The notes beneath the pieces are model-generated. The model saw only the letters and a list, made by a program, of their open reading frames with translations. It was not told the origin of the DNA and searched no databases. The position numbers and the translations under genes are program-made. Positions 1-7,032 of a stretch of DNA of 10,331 nucleotides are shown here, one piece after another. This stretch comes from Parvularcula sp964342585 (lineage in GTDB: Bacteria > Pseudomonadota > Alphaproteobacteria > Caulobacterales > Parvularculaceae), in assembly GCA_964342585.1 (NCBI GenBank), contig CAYFHK010000097.1, forward strand, positions 1 through 10,331, written 5' to 3'. Position 1 is the stretch's first letter; every line of letters starts with the position of its first letter.

Positions 1-310
1 TGCCGCTCGCGCGCATCATCTCCACCTGTTTCGCGATCTGCGCGGCCTTCTCGTCGGGCAGGACGAGGCCGACCTCGTCGGGGTTCATGCCGAGGAGCGC
101 AAAGTTCCGTGTGGCGCGCTCCAGCACCGTGAGCGAGGCATTGGTCCAAACGCCCTCAAAGCTCGGCTGGCCATTCTCCAGCCGAGGCGGCTCGTAATTG
201 GGATCCCACGGGCCTTGTGACGGCTCGGCGATCTCTCCTTCAAACTGTGCATGGGCGGCGGGCGCGGCGGCGATCAGTGCGACCGCGGCGACGAAAACGC
301 GAAACTTCAT
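1..310 (-). CDS. Secreted protein of unknown function, 3' end cut by window edge
   Basis: The reading frame starts with ATG at 310 and stays open to the window edge, giving the first 103 residues. The N-terminus is a clear Sec signal peptide: MKFR, a hydrophobic Ala/Val-rich stretch at residues 5-19, then AHA|QF with likely cleavage after residue 21. The mature part is polar and Pro/Glu-rich (GPWDPNYEPP near 33-42, then FEGVWTNASLT near 51-61). It resembles exported proteins of unknown function seen in alphaproteobacteria, but I cannot name a domain. GGGAG (minus strand of 319-323) lies 8 nt before the ATG and supports the start. It is transcribed divergently from the AbgT transporter with 176 bp between start codons. 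Export is well supported; function is not. Confidence 0.8.
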   Translation of the reverse strand, partial: MKFRVFVAAVALIAAAPAAHAQFEGEIAEPSQGPWDPNYEPPRLENGQPSFEGVWTNASLTVLERATRNFALLGMNPDEVGLVLPDEKAAQIAKQVEMMRASG

Positions 311-486
311 TGGGCGATCTCCCAGTTTATCGGCCGTCGTTGATGGTGCCGATCATACCCAATCGTAGAAAGTTTGGCTGGCCCCGTAAAGAGCTGACCG
401 GTCTCATCCCATCATACCCCAGGCGTTGCCACCACAGGCGAGTTTTTGCACAGTCGGTCGCTTCAGCGCTTGAGGAGCCCCTGCCC
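311..486. promoter_or_regulatory. Divergent intergenic region with a repeated GGGTATGAT element
   Basis: This 176-bp gap separates the divergent secreted-protein and abgT start codons, so it must hold both promoters. Reading the minus strand, GGGTATGAT occurs twice (352-360 and 411-419), 59 bp apart. The TATGAT core is one base from a sigma70 -10 hexamer, so these may be -10 boxes of tandem promoters for the minus-strand gene. I found no convincing -35 hexamer at 16-18 bp from either copy. No good promoter was seen for abgT. Treat as a candidate regulatory region only. Confidence 0.35.
472..477 (+). promoter_or_regulatory. Ribosome binding site of the AbgT transporter gene
   Basis: GAGGAG sits 9 nt before the ATG at 487. 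It decides the start: the frame is open upstream to 217, but that extension runs antisense through the divergent secreted-protein gene and encodes an Arg-rich, non-conserved-looking segment. Confidence 0.8.
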
Positions 487-2133
487 ATGTCCGTCACCGA
501 GCCGTCGCCTTCGCACCCCAAGGGATTTCTCGGCTGGGTGGAAAAAACAGGCAATGCGCTGCCTGATCCGGTTTTTCTGTTTCTCTATCTGATCGGCATC
601 ATCGTCGTCATCTCGTTGGCGGCGGCGATTTTTGGGCTCTCTGAAACGCTGAGCGAGCAAATTCTGTCCGGCATGCCCGATAGCCAGAAGGCGCGCTTTG
701 GCATTGGCCCCGATGGGATCGTCTCGGCGAAGAGCCTCTTATCGGGGGAGAACCTGTCGCGGCTGGTCACGCAAATGCCGACGACCTTCTCGCACTTCCA
801 CCCGCTGGGGCTGGTCCTCACGGTGATGCTCGGCGCGGGCGTGGCGGAGCGCTCTGGGCTCTTCGGCACGGCCATGCGCGCGGCCGTGGGCGACGCACCG
901 AAGTTCCTCCTCACCCCGCTCATCGCGTTTATCGCGATGATGGGCAATTTGGCGGCGGACGCCGCCTATGTCGTCTTGATCCCGCTGGCGGGCATCGTCT
1001 TCGCCGCCGCCGGGCGCCATCCGATTGCCGGGATCACCGCCGCCTTTGCCGGGGTCTCGGGCGGGTTCTCCGCCAACCTCGTGATGGGCCAGCTCGATGC
1101 GCTGTTGCTGGGCATCACGTCAGAGGCGGCGGGCATTCTGGTGGAGGACTACCCCACCAATATCGCGGGCAACTGGTATTACATCGTCGCGATGATGTTC
1201 GTGTACCTCCCCGTCATCTGGCTTGTGACCGACGCCATCGTCGAGCCGCGCCTCGGCAAATGGAAGGCCGCCTTCGCCGGGGAGGGCGCCATGAGTGACG
1301 ATACCCGTCGAGAGATCACCCAAGCGGAGAAGAAGGGGCTCCAGCGCGCGGGGATCGCCACGCTAATCGTTATTGGCGTTTGGCTTTATCTCTTGTTTGG
1401 GGCGGGTACGCCCTTGATCGATGAGGCGGCCTGTCCGGCTGAGGCGCTGGCAGCGGGTGATTGCTCCGCCCAGGTCCGATTATCGCCTTTCTACAATTCT
1501 CTGGTTGCGGGGTTCTTTGTCCTGTTCCTCGTCACCGCCTGGGCCTATGGCGCCGCGGCGGGCACGGTGAAAAACCATCGCGACATCGTCGATATGATGA
1601 CGGGCTCGATGAAGGATATGGGCTATTATCTCGTGCTCGCCTTCATGGCGGCGCATTTCGTGGCGATGTTCAATTGGTCCAACCTCGGATTGATCTTCGC
1701 CATCAAGGGCGCAAATGCGATCGAGGCCTCGAACCTACCGCTCTTTGCGATCCTTGGCGTGGTGGTGCTGTTCACCGGCGTGTTGAACCTCTTTGTCGGC
1801 TCAGCCAGCGCGAAATGGGCCTTCCTCGCGCCCGTGGTCGTCCCGATGCTGATGTTGCTCGGTGTCAGTCCCGAAATGGCGACGGCCGCTTATCGGGCAG
1901 GGGATGGCGCGACCAACATCATCACGCCACTGATGGTGTATTTCCCGCTCATCCTCACTTTCGCGCAGCGATGGGACACCCGCTTCGGTATCGGCAGCCT
2001 CACCGCGCTGATGATCCCTTATTCGCTCCTGATGCTGATCACAGGACTCGCGCTGACCATGGCCTGGGCGGCGTTTGGCCTCCCCCTCGGCGGCGGTGTG
2101 TCTGTGGAGTATTCGCTGCCCGGCGCGGGGTGA
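487..2133 (+). CDS. AbgT-family transporter (p-aminobenzoyl-glutamate transporter/antimetabolite efflux type)
   Basis: A 548-residue polytopic inner-membrane protein of the usual AbgT length (about 510-550). E. coli AbgT imports p-aminobenzoyl-glutamate, while structurally studied members MtrF and YdaH act as sulfonamide/antimetabolite exporters, so direction here is open. Family landmarks are visible: NLAADAAYVVLIPL with Asp158; SAKW with Ser441 and Trp444; Pro462; Arg470 and Asp473 in YRAGDGATNIITP; Pro481. The spacing from Ser441 to Pro481 matches what I recall of the substrate-path residues of MtrF (Ser417, Trp420, Pro438, Arg446, Asp449, Pro457). About nine membrane segments are apparent. 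A loop near 313-330 carries two cysteines (316, 326) that could pair if periplasmic. The ATG at 487 is chosen for its GAGGAG. The neighbours offer no folate-catabolite hydrolase, so the substrate is not settled. Confidence 0.9.
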   Translation: MSVTEPSPSHPKGFLGWVEKTGNALPDPVFLFLYLIGIIVVISLAAAIFGLSETLSEQILSGMPDSQKARFGIGPDGIVSAKSLLSGENLSRLVTQMPTTFSHFHPLGLVLTVMLGAGVAERSGLFGTAMRAAVGDAPKFLLTPLIAFIAMMGNLAADAAYVVLIPLAGIVFAAAGRHPIAGITAAFAGVSGGFSANLVMGQLDALLLGITSEAAGILVEDYPTNIAGNWYYIVAMMFVYLPVIWLVTDAIVEPRLGKWKAAFAGEGAMSDDTRREITQAEKKGLQRAGIATLIVIGVWLYLLFGAGTPLIDEAACPAEALAAGDCSAQVRLSPFYNSLVAGFFVLFLVTAWAYGAAAGTVKNHRDIVDMMTGSMKDMGYYLVLAFMAAHFVAMFNWSNLGLIFAIKGANAIEASNLPLFAILGVVVLFTGVLNLFVGSASAKWAFLAPVVVPMLMLLGVSPEMATAAYRAGDGATNIITPLMVYFPLILTFAQRWDTRFGIGSLTALMIPYSLLMLITGLALTMAWAAFGLPLGGGVSVEYSLPGAG

Positions 2134-3723
2134 TTACCCCACCGGCCCCTTCGCCGGGCCGCTCCCAGCGCTTTTGGCAAAACGCACGGAATATAGATCG
2201 AACCGCCGGTCATTGAGGTTCCGCACAGAGCCTGACTGGCGGGACAATATCAAATCTGACAGCGACAAATCGGCGATGGCCACGGTTTCGGTGTTCGCTG
2301 CCGTGTCCGCCGCCACGCCGTCTCGCGCGAAGGCGAAATCCGATGGCGTCAGAATGCAGCTCTCCGCATAGTGAATGTCCATCGTCTCCACATTGGGCAG
2401 GTTCCCGACGACACCCGACAGGATCACATAGCATTGGTTCTCAACCGCCCGCGCGTGGCAGCAATACCGAACGCGCAGATAGCCGCGGCGTTCATCTGTG
2501 CAGAAAGGGACGAAGAGCATGACCGCGCCTTGGTCGACGAGGCTGCGCGCCAGCTCCGGAAACTCTGAGTCATAACAGATCATCACGCCGATGGGCCCGC
2601 AATCGGTGGGGATCACCGCGGCGCCATCGCCGCCCTTGATATTCCACCACCGACGTTCAGACGGCGTTGGGTGCAGCTTATCTTGCGCATAAACCGCGCC
2701 GTCGCGGAGGAACACATAGCATGTGTTCCGAATGTCGCCATTTTCCTGCATCGTCGGGTGCGTGCCCCCAACGATATTGATGTTGTAGGAGATGGCGAGC
2801 TTTTGCATGAAATCGCAAAAGCGTTCCTTGTATTCCGTGATTTTCTTGATTGCTTCGAGCGGGTTCAGCTTTTGCTGGTCGAGGGCGAGGAGCTGCAGGG
2901 TGAAGAGCTCAGGAAAGGTCACAAAGTCGGATTGGTAGTCCGACGCCACGTCAACGAAATATTCTATCTGCTCTTCAAATTCCGCAATGGCGGTGATCTT
3001 GCGCATTTGGAACTGCACCGTGGCGCAGCGAACACGTTGCGGTAGACGTTTATCCGCCCGCGTGGTTTTCACCCCTGCGGCATCGGTGGCGTCGGCGGCC
3101 AGCGGGTTGCGCCAGAACATCAAGGTGGCATGCCCGCCGGATGGGGTGTCGGTCGGCTGGTAGTCGCGCAAAATGCCAATGGGCTCGAATTGCTGCGAGA
3201 TCTGAAAATTGACGACCTGATCGCGGATTTGTTTCTCCACCACCGCGTTCACATAGTCGCGCGGGTCGTGATATTCGCCACGGCGCTTGGCATAACCCGG
3301 CATCCGCCCGCCAAAGACAATGCCCTTGAGTTCGAGATACTCGCAGAGCTCTCGCCGGACCTTGTAGAACCGTTGCCCGATGCGCAGACGCCGGCAATCG
3401 GGGTCGACGGAGACTTCCATCCCATAGAGAACATCCCCCTCCGGATCATGCCGCGAGGCGTAGCCGCCGCCGGTGATCTCCATCCAAGTATGAGGGGCGA
3501 AGGCGATCTCTTCCCCGATGATAAAGGTCGCGCAATAGCCGACGATCTTTCCTTCATACTCTGCGACGAACACGCCTTCGGGGAAATTGTTGATCTGTCC
3601 GCGCACCTCGCTTTCGGCATAGCTTTCAGCGGCACCGTAAACGCGGCGCGACAGCGCGGCGATTTCGTGGGCATCGCTGAGGGTGGCATTGCGGATGATC
3701 AGTTGGGCGTCGGTTTCACTCAT
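2134..3723 (-). CDS. Bifunctional GNAT acetyltransferase / carbon-nitrogen hydrolase (nitrilase superfamily) fusion
   Basis: 529 residues, two domains. Residues about 7-205 are a GNAT N-acetyltransferase domain (VDPDCRRLRIGQRFY at 106-120 is the acetyl-CoA loop region). Residues about 230-510 are a nitrilase-superfamily amidase with the full Glu-Lys-Cys triad: Glu272 (FPELF), Lys349 (QDKLHPTPSE) and Cys383 (MICYDSEFPE). This architecture is the known RimI-like nitrilase branch, to which B. subtilis YhcX (about 513 residues) belongs; no substrate is established for it as far as I know. The cytoplasmic protein presumably hydrolyses an amide and/or acetylates an amine. The gene lies 52 nt downstream of the oxygenase on the same strand, so co-transcription is likely. 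AGAGG (minus strand of 3728-3732) lies 4 nt before the ATG. The stop (2134-2136) directly abuts the abgT stop. Confidence 0.92.
   Translation of the reverse strand: MSETDAQLIIRNATLSDAHEIAALSRRVYGAAESYAESEVRGQINNFPEGVFVAEYEGKIVGYCATFIIGEEIAFAPHTWMEITGGGYASRHDPEGDVLYGMEVSVDPDCRRLRIGQRFYKVRRELCEYLELKGIVFGGRMPGYAKRRGEYHDPRDYVNAVVEKQIRDQVVNFQISQQFEPIGILRDYQPTDTPSGGHATLMFWRNPLAADATDAAGVKTTRADKRLPQRVRCATVQFQMRKITAIAEFEEQIEYFVDVASDYQSDFVTFPELFTLQLLALDQQKLNPLEAIKKITEYKERFCDFMQKLAISYNINIVGGTHPTMQENGDIRNTCYVFLRDGAVYAQDKLHPTPSERRWWNIKGGDGAAVIPTDCGPIGVMICYDSEFPELARSLVDQGAVMLFVPFCTDERRGYLRVRYCCHARAVENQCYVILSGVVGNLPNVETMDIHYAESCILTPSDFAFARDGVAADTAANTETVAIADLSLSDLILSRQSGSVRNLNDRRFDLYSVRFAKSAGSGPAKGPVG
2143..2161. 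terminator. Possible hairpin at the convergent junction
   Basis: CGGCCC (2143-2148) and GGGCCG (2156-2161) form a 6-bp stem with a 7-nt loop, 10 nt after the abgT stop. A TTTT run follows only 10 nt later (2172-2175), so it is a poor intrinsic terminator on the plus strand. The hairpin lies inside the last codons of the opposing gene, since no intergenic DNA exists here. Confidence 0.25.
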
Positions 3724-3762
3724 GGGGCCTCTGGCGTCGCGGGGTGGCGAGCGGAAAACAGA

Positions 3763-3792
3763 AATATAGGACTGTTCAGCCCTTCAGCCCAA
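3763..3792 (-). promoter_or_regulatory. Weak candidate internal promoter before the GNAT/hydrolase gene
   Basis: On the minus strand TTGGGC (3787-3792) is followed after 18 nt by TATATT (3763-3768), a 5/6 match to the -10 consensus. The -35 part matches only at TTG and lies within the end of the oxygenase gene. It could give the GNAT/hydrolase gene its own transcript, but the match may be chance. Confidence 0.25.
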
Positions 3793-4690
3793 TCTCGGCG
3801 AGGCGCTCGGCCAGAAAATCCTTCGCTGTGATCGGGGGCAGCTCGGTGCCATCGGCGAATTGCGGCAGGCATTCGAGCGTTGCCTCGGGCTTGGGGTGCA
3901 GAAAAAACGGCATGGAATAGCGCGAGGTATTGGGGCCTTCCGGGTTCACCACGCGGTGGGTCGTTGCCGGGATCGCGCCATTGGTGATGCGCGCGAGCAT
4001 GTCGCCCGCATCGGCGATGATGGCATCGGCCGGCGCTTCCACGGCTTGCCAAGTGCCATCGCGCCCAAGCAGCTCAAGTCCCGCAGCGGAGGCCGAGACG
4101 AGCAGGGTGATGAGGTTGATATCCTCATGCGCCGCCGCGCGAACGGATTTGGGGTCGGCACCCTCGGGGATCGGCGGGTAGTGCAATAGGCGGAGGACGG
4201 AATTCCCGCCCGCCGCCATGTCATCGAAATAGGTAGGCGGCAAATCGAGCGGGCCGGTGAGCGCGCGGAGAAGATCCAGCCCGGCGCTGTCCAATTCCTC
4301 GTAGAGCCATTCGACGGCTGGGCGGAAGGTCAGCGGCTCGCCTGGCCACACATTGGGCGCGATCGCATCGCGGCCCACATGCCAAAACTCTTTCAGATCC
4401 GGATACGGATTATCCTTCGCATGCTCGCGGCCAAAGGCGGTGTAGCCCCGCTGACCATCGCCGCCGACGACATAGCGCTCTTTTTCTGCGACGGGCTCAT
4501 CGAAGAAAGCCGCCACGGCATCATAGGCGGCGTGGAGGCGCGAAAGGTCGATGCCGTGGTCGGTCAGGATGATAAAGCCGGTATCGCGCAGCCCCGCGAG
4601 CAATTCCTCGCCAAAGGCCGCGCGTGCGGCGGCATCGCCGTCGCGATAGCGGGACAGGGAAAGGGTCAGAACGGGCGCGGTGGTGGTCAT
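3776..4690 (-). CDS. 2-oxoglutarate/Fe(II)-dependent oxygenase, isopenicillin N synthase-like family
   Basis: 304 residues, typical for this family. The N-terminal DIOX_N-like region contains DTGFIILTDHGID (residues 36-48), followed by FDEPVAEKERY and the GYTAFGREHA segment (82-91). The iron ligands are His188 and Asp190 (AHEDINLITLL) and His245 (TTHRVV); Arg257-x-Ser259 (SRYSMPFF) would bind the 2-oxoglutarate carboxylate. All catalytic residues are present, so it should be active, with oxidation of a small organic substrate coupled to 2-oxoglutarate decarboxylation. The substrate cannot be inferred from sequence. The frame is open upstream to 5563, but that part runs antisense to gabT. ATG 4690 fits the family N-terminus and the promoter just before it, with no Shine-Dalgarno. 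It leads a probable two-gene unit with the GNAT/hydrolase and is divergent from gabT. Confidence 0.9.
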   Translation of the reverse strand: MTTTAPVLTLSLSRYRDGDAAARAAFGEELLAGLRDTGFIILTDHGIDLSRLHAAYDAVAAFFDEPVAEKERYVVGGDGQRGYTAFGREHAKDNPYPDLKEFWHVGRDAIAPNVWPGEPLTFRPAVEWLYEELDSAGLDLLRALTGPLDLPPTYFDDMAAGGNSVLRLLHYPPIPEGADPKSVRAAAHEDINLITLLVSASAAGLELLGRDGTWQAVEAPADAIIADAGDMLARITNGAIPATTHRVVNPEGPNTSRYSMPFFLHPKPEATLECLPQFADGTELPPITAKDFLAERLAEIGLKG

Positions 4691-4696
4691 CTCGGC

Positions 4697-4725
4697 GCTA
4701 TAGGAGGCTGCAGTCCGACGGTCAA
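4697..4725 (-). promoter_or_regulatory. Sigma70-type promoter predicting a leaderless oxygenase mRNA
   Basis: On the minus strand TTGACC (4720-4725, 5/6 match) is separated by exactly 17 nt from TATAGC (4697-4702, 4/6 match). Only six bases (4691-4696) separate the -10 hexamer from the ATG at 4690, so the usual start of transcription falls on or next to the A of the ATG. No Shine-Dalgarno precedes this gene, consistent with a leaderless transcript. Confidence 0.55.
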
Positions 4726-4803
4726 AAGGGATGACACAGACACCTTCTTGCCATCCCCCCCGCGCTGCGGCACATCCCGCCTTTGAGATTTCGCAAGCCA
4801 AAT

Positions 4804-4808
4804 GGAGG
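4804..4808 (+). promoter_or_regulatory. Ribosome binding site of gabT
   Basis: GGAGG lies 5 nt before ATG 4814. It overlaps an in-frame ATG at 4802, which therefore cannot be the start served by this site, so 4814 is preferred. Confidence 0.8.
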
Positions 4809-4813
4809 CGGTC

Positions 4814-6127
4814 ATGGCCCAGCAAGGCACCAATGAGTTTCTGTCGAACGAGTTGCTCGTTTCGCGCCGAAACCAGGCGTGTCCCATGGGCCTGCCCTCG
4901 AAATCGGGCATCTATGCTGATCATGCCCAGGGCGCCGAGCTGTGGGACGTCGAAGGCAAGCGCTATATCGATTTCATCGCTGGGATCGGCGTGCTGAACA
5001 TCGGCCATCGCCACCCCAAAGTAGTGGAGGCGATCAAAGCGCAGGTGGACAAGGTGATCCACACCTGTTTCGGGGTCGCGCAATACGAGCCTTACGTCGA
5101 GCTGGCTGAGCGCTTGAACAAGCTGATGCCCGGCGATGGCGCCTACAAGACGCTGTTCATGAATACCGGCTCCGAAGCGACCGAGCATGTGTGCAAATTC
5201 GCGCGTCGCATCACAGGACGGCCTGGCCTGATTTCCTTTGAGGGCGCCTTCCACGGGCGCACGCTGCTGGCCACCGCGCTCACCGGCAAAGCGGTGCCCT
5301 ATAAGATCGGCTTCGATCCGCTGCCGGGCGGCGTCTACCATGCGCCGTATCCTGATGAATATAAGGGGCTCAGCGCGCAAGGCGCGCTCAATTGCTTGCA
5401 GCACATTTTCGAAACCTCCGTGCGGCCCGAAGATGTGGCAGCTGTCCTCATCGAGCCTGTGCAGGGCGAGGGCGGGTTTATTCCCGCGCCGGTCGAATAT
5501 CTGCGGGGCTTGCGCGAGCTTTGCGACCGTCACGGGATCCTGTTTATCGCCGATGAAGTGCAAACGGGTTTTGCGCGGACCGGCGCCATGTTCGCCATTG
5601 AGCGCTCAGGCATCGAGCCGGACTTCCTCATCTGTGCCAAGAGCATTGCCGGTGGTCTCCCGCTATCGGCGGTCATCGGCAAGGCAGAGCTGTTCGACAA
5701 GATTGAACCCGGCGCCATGGGGTCCACCTATGGCGGCAATCCGGTGGCCTGCGCAGCGGCCCTCGCGGTGCTCGATGTGATCGAGGAAGAGGGACTTATC
5801 CAACGCGCTGAAGAAATCGGCGCCAAGGTCGAAGCGCGGTGGAAAGAGCTTCAAGCGGGTGTTGCTAAGGGCGTCTTTGGCGATGTGCGCCGCGTTGGCG
5901 CCATGGCGGCGGTTGAGCTTGTCACCAATGGCGATCCCAATGCCCCCAATCCCGATGCTGCGGCGGCGCTTCAGCTCAAGGCGCGGGACAAGGGGCTCAT
6001 CTTCCTCACCGCAGGCAAGAAAGGCCAAGTGATCCGGACCCACGTGCCGCTTGTGATCTCCGATGCGCTGCTCGACGAAGGGCTCGATATTTTTGCCGAA
6101 GCGACCGAGGCTGTGCTGAAGGGCTAA
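4814..6127 (+). CDS. gabT: 4-Aminobutyrate--2-oxoglutarate aminotransferase-like (class III, PLP-dependent)
   Basis: 437 residues, closely following E. coli GabT along its whole length. It should transfer the omega-amino group of GABA or a similar amine to 2-oxoglutarate, giving succinic semialdehyde and glutamate. Visible landmarks: WDVEGKRYIDF (44-54), GHRHPKV (64-70), the phosphate-binding NTGSEA (117-122), the FEGAFHGRT segment (142-150), Glu214 in IEPVQGEGG (equivalent of the GABA-enzyme glutamate), Asp247 in ADEVQ (pyridine nitrogen), the Schiff-base Lys276 in AKSIAGG, and Thr305 in GSTYGGNP. Related omega-aminotransferases (5-aminovalerate, beta-alanine) share these motifs, so exact substrate is less sure than class. 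No succinic semialdehyde dehydrogenase gene is in the window. It is first in a run with ttcA (20 nt downstream) and diverges from the oxygenase; I see no clear promoter for it in the 123-bp gap. Confidence 0.88.
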   Translation: MAQQGTNEFLSNELLVSRRNQACPMGLPSKSGIYADHAQGAELWDVEGKRYIDFIAGIGVLNIGHRHPKVVEAIKAQVDKVIHTCFGVAQYEPYVELAERLNKLMPGDGAYKTLFMNTGSEATEHVCKFARRITGRPGLISFEGAFHGRTLLATALTGKAVPYKIGFDPLPGGVYHAPYPDEYKGLSAQGALNCLQHIFETSVRPEDVAAVLIEPVQGEGGFIPAPVEYLRGLRELCDRHGILFIADEVQTGFARTGAMFAIERSGIEPDFLICAKSIAGGLPLSAVIGKAELFDKIEPGAMGSTYGGNPVACAAALAVLDVIEEEGLIQRAEEIGAKVEARWKELQAGVAKGVFGDVRRVGAMAAVELVTNGDPNAPNPDAAAALQLKARDKGLIFLTAGKKGQVIRTHVPLVISDALLDEGLDIFAEATEAVLKG

Positions 6128-6133
6128 ACCCGC

Positions 6134-6138
6134 GGAGG
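6134..6138 (+). promoter_or_regulatory. Ribosome binding site of ttcA
   Basis: GGAGG lies 9 nt before ATG 6148. An in-frame GTG at 6139 directly abuts this site and is too close to use it, so 6148 is taken as the start. Confidence 0.75.
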
Positions 6139-6147
6139 GTGAAGACC

Positions 6148-7032
6148 ATGTCTGACATTGCGTTGGAAGCGGAAACCGACGACGCGCGGATGACTGATGA
6201 TCGTTTGGCGGTCTACACACACGCGCCCGCTTCGCTTGAGTTCAAAAAGCTCCGTAAACGGCTCTTGAGGCTGACGCAGGATTCGATCAATCGCTATGGC
6301 ATGGTCACGCCTCGCCCAGAGGGAGCGCGGCCCAAATGGCTCGTCTGCCTTTCGGGCGGCAAGGATAGCTATGGCCTTCTCGCGGTGCTTTTGGACCTTC
6401 AATGGCAGGGGGCGCTCGATGTCGACTTGCTCGCCTGCAATCTCGATCAGGGCCAGCCAGGTTTTCCAAAGCATGTGCTGCCGGACTATCTCACCGCGCT
6501 CGGCGTCCCCCATCGGATCATCACCGAAGACACCTATTCGATCGTGAAGGATAAGACGCCAGCGGGGCGGACCTATTGCGCGCTCTGCTCTCGCCTCCGC
6601 CGCGGCATCCTCTATAACGTGGCCCGGGAAGAGGGGTGTGATGCCATCGTCCTCGGCCATCACCGCGATGACAGCCTCGAAACCTTCATGCTGAATTTTT
6701 TCCATGGCGGTCGGCTGGCGGCCATGCCGCCAAAGCTGAAAAACGATGAGGGCGACCTTCTGGTCCTCCGTCCCCTGATCCAATGTGCGGAAGAGGATCT
6801 GGCGAAGTTTGCGAAGGCACTGCAATTTCCCATCATTCCGTGCACGCTTTGCGGTAGCCAAGAGGGGCTGCAGCGGGCAATGATGAAGGAGATGCTGAAT
6901 AGCTGGGAAGCGAAGAGCCCCGGGCGCCGTGCCCAAATGTTTCGGGCATTGCAGAATGTCCGCCCCAGCCATCTGGTTGACGATACGATTTTTGATTTTT
7001 CAAGCCTCACCCCAGACGAGGACACAATATGA
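6148..7032 (+). CDS. ttcA: tRNA 2-thiocytidine(32) synthetase TtcA
   Basis: 294 residues of the PP-loop ATPase family. TtcA thiolates cytidine 32 of certain tRNAs, using ATP to activate the base and a [4Fe-4S] cluster in sulfur transfer. The signatures are all present: PP-loop SGGKDS (69-74), Cys144-x-x-Cys147 (TYCALC), GHHRDDSLET (170-179) and the C-terminal cysteine motif PCTLCGSQ (231-238). By constant offset from E. coli Cys122/125/213 the third cluster ligand is Cys235. The conserved tail QNVRPSHLVD...FDF is also there, so the gene is intact. It follows gabT by 20 nt, and its TGA overlaps the next ATG (ATGA at 7029-7032), implying co-transcription and translational coupling. Why a tRNA-modification gene sits between two metabolic enzymes is not explained by the sequence. 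Confidence 0.95.
   Translation: MSDIALEAETDDARMTDDRLAVYTHAPASLEFKKLRKRLLRLTQDSINRYGMVTPRPEGARPKWLVCLSGGKDSYGLLAVLLDLQWQGALDVDLLACNLDQGQPGFPKHVLPDYLTALGVPHRIITEDTYSIVKDKTPAGRTYCALCSRLRRGILYNVAREEGCDAIVLGHHRDDSLETFMLNFFHGGRLAAMPPKLKNDEGDLLVLRPLIQCAEEDLAKFAKALQFPIIPCTLCGSQEGLQRAMMKEMLNSWEAKSPGRRAQMFRALQNVRPSHLVDDTIFDFSSLTPDEDTI
7018..7022 (+). promoter_or_regulatory. Ribosome binding site of the FAH-family gene, inside ttcA
   Basis: GAGGA within the last codons of ttcA, 6 nt before the overlapping ATG at 7029. It supports the 4-nt overlapping start. Confidence 0.7.

Noticed and set aside
217..486. N-terminal extension of the AbgT frame
   Set aside because: Arg-rich sequence antisense to the secreted-protein gene and across the promoter region; the ATG at 487 has a good GAGGAG.
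4701..4707. TAGGAGG, a strong Shine-Dalgarno match on the plus strand
   Set aside because: No start codon lies at a usable distance; the bases belong to the -10/spacer of the minus-strand oxygenase promoter.
4728..4757. GGGATG / CATCCC inverted repeat in the gabT leader
   Set aside because: Only 6 bp with an 18-nt loop, and a second CATCCC at 4773-4778 shows how easily this arises here.
4691..5563. Upstream extension of the oxygenase frame on the minus strand (total 595 codons)
   Set aside because: It runs fully antisense through gabT, shows no family similarity, and the 304-residue protein from ATG 4690 already has the complete oxygenase fold with a promoter directly before it.
6124..6972. 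282-codon open frame antisense to ttcA
   Set aside because: A typical GC-rich shadow frame; ttcA itself is fully conserved on the other strand.
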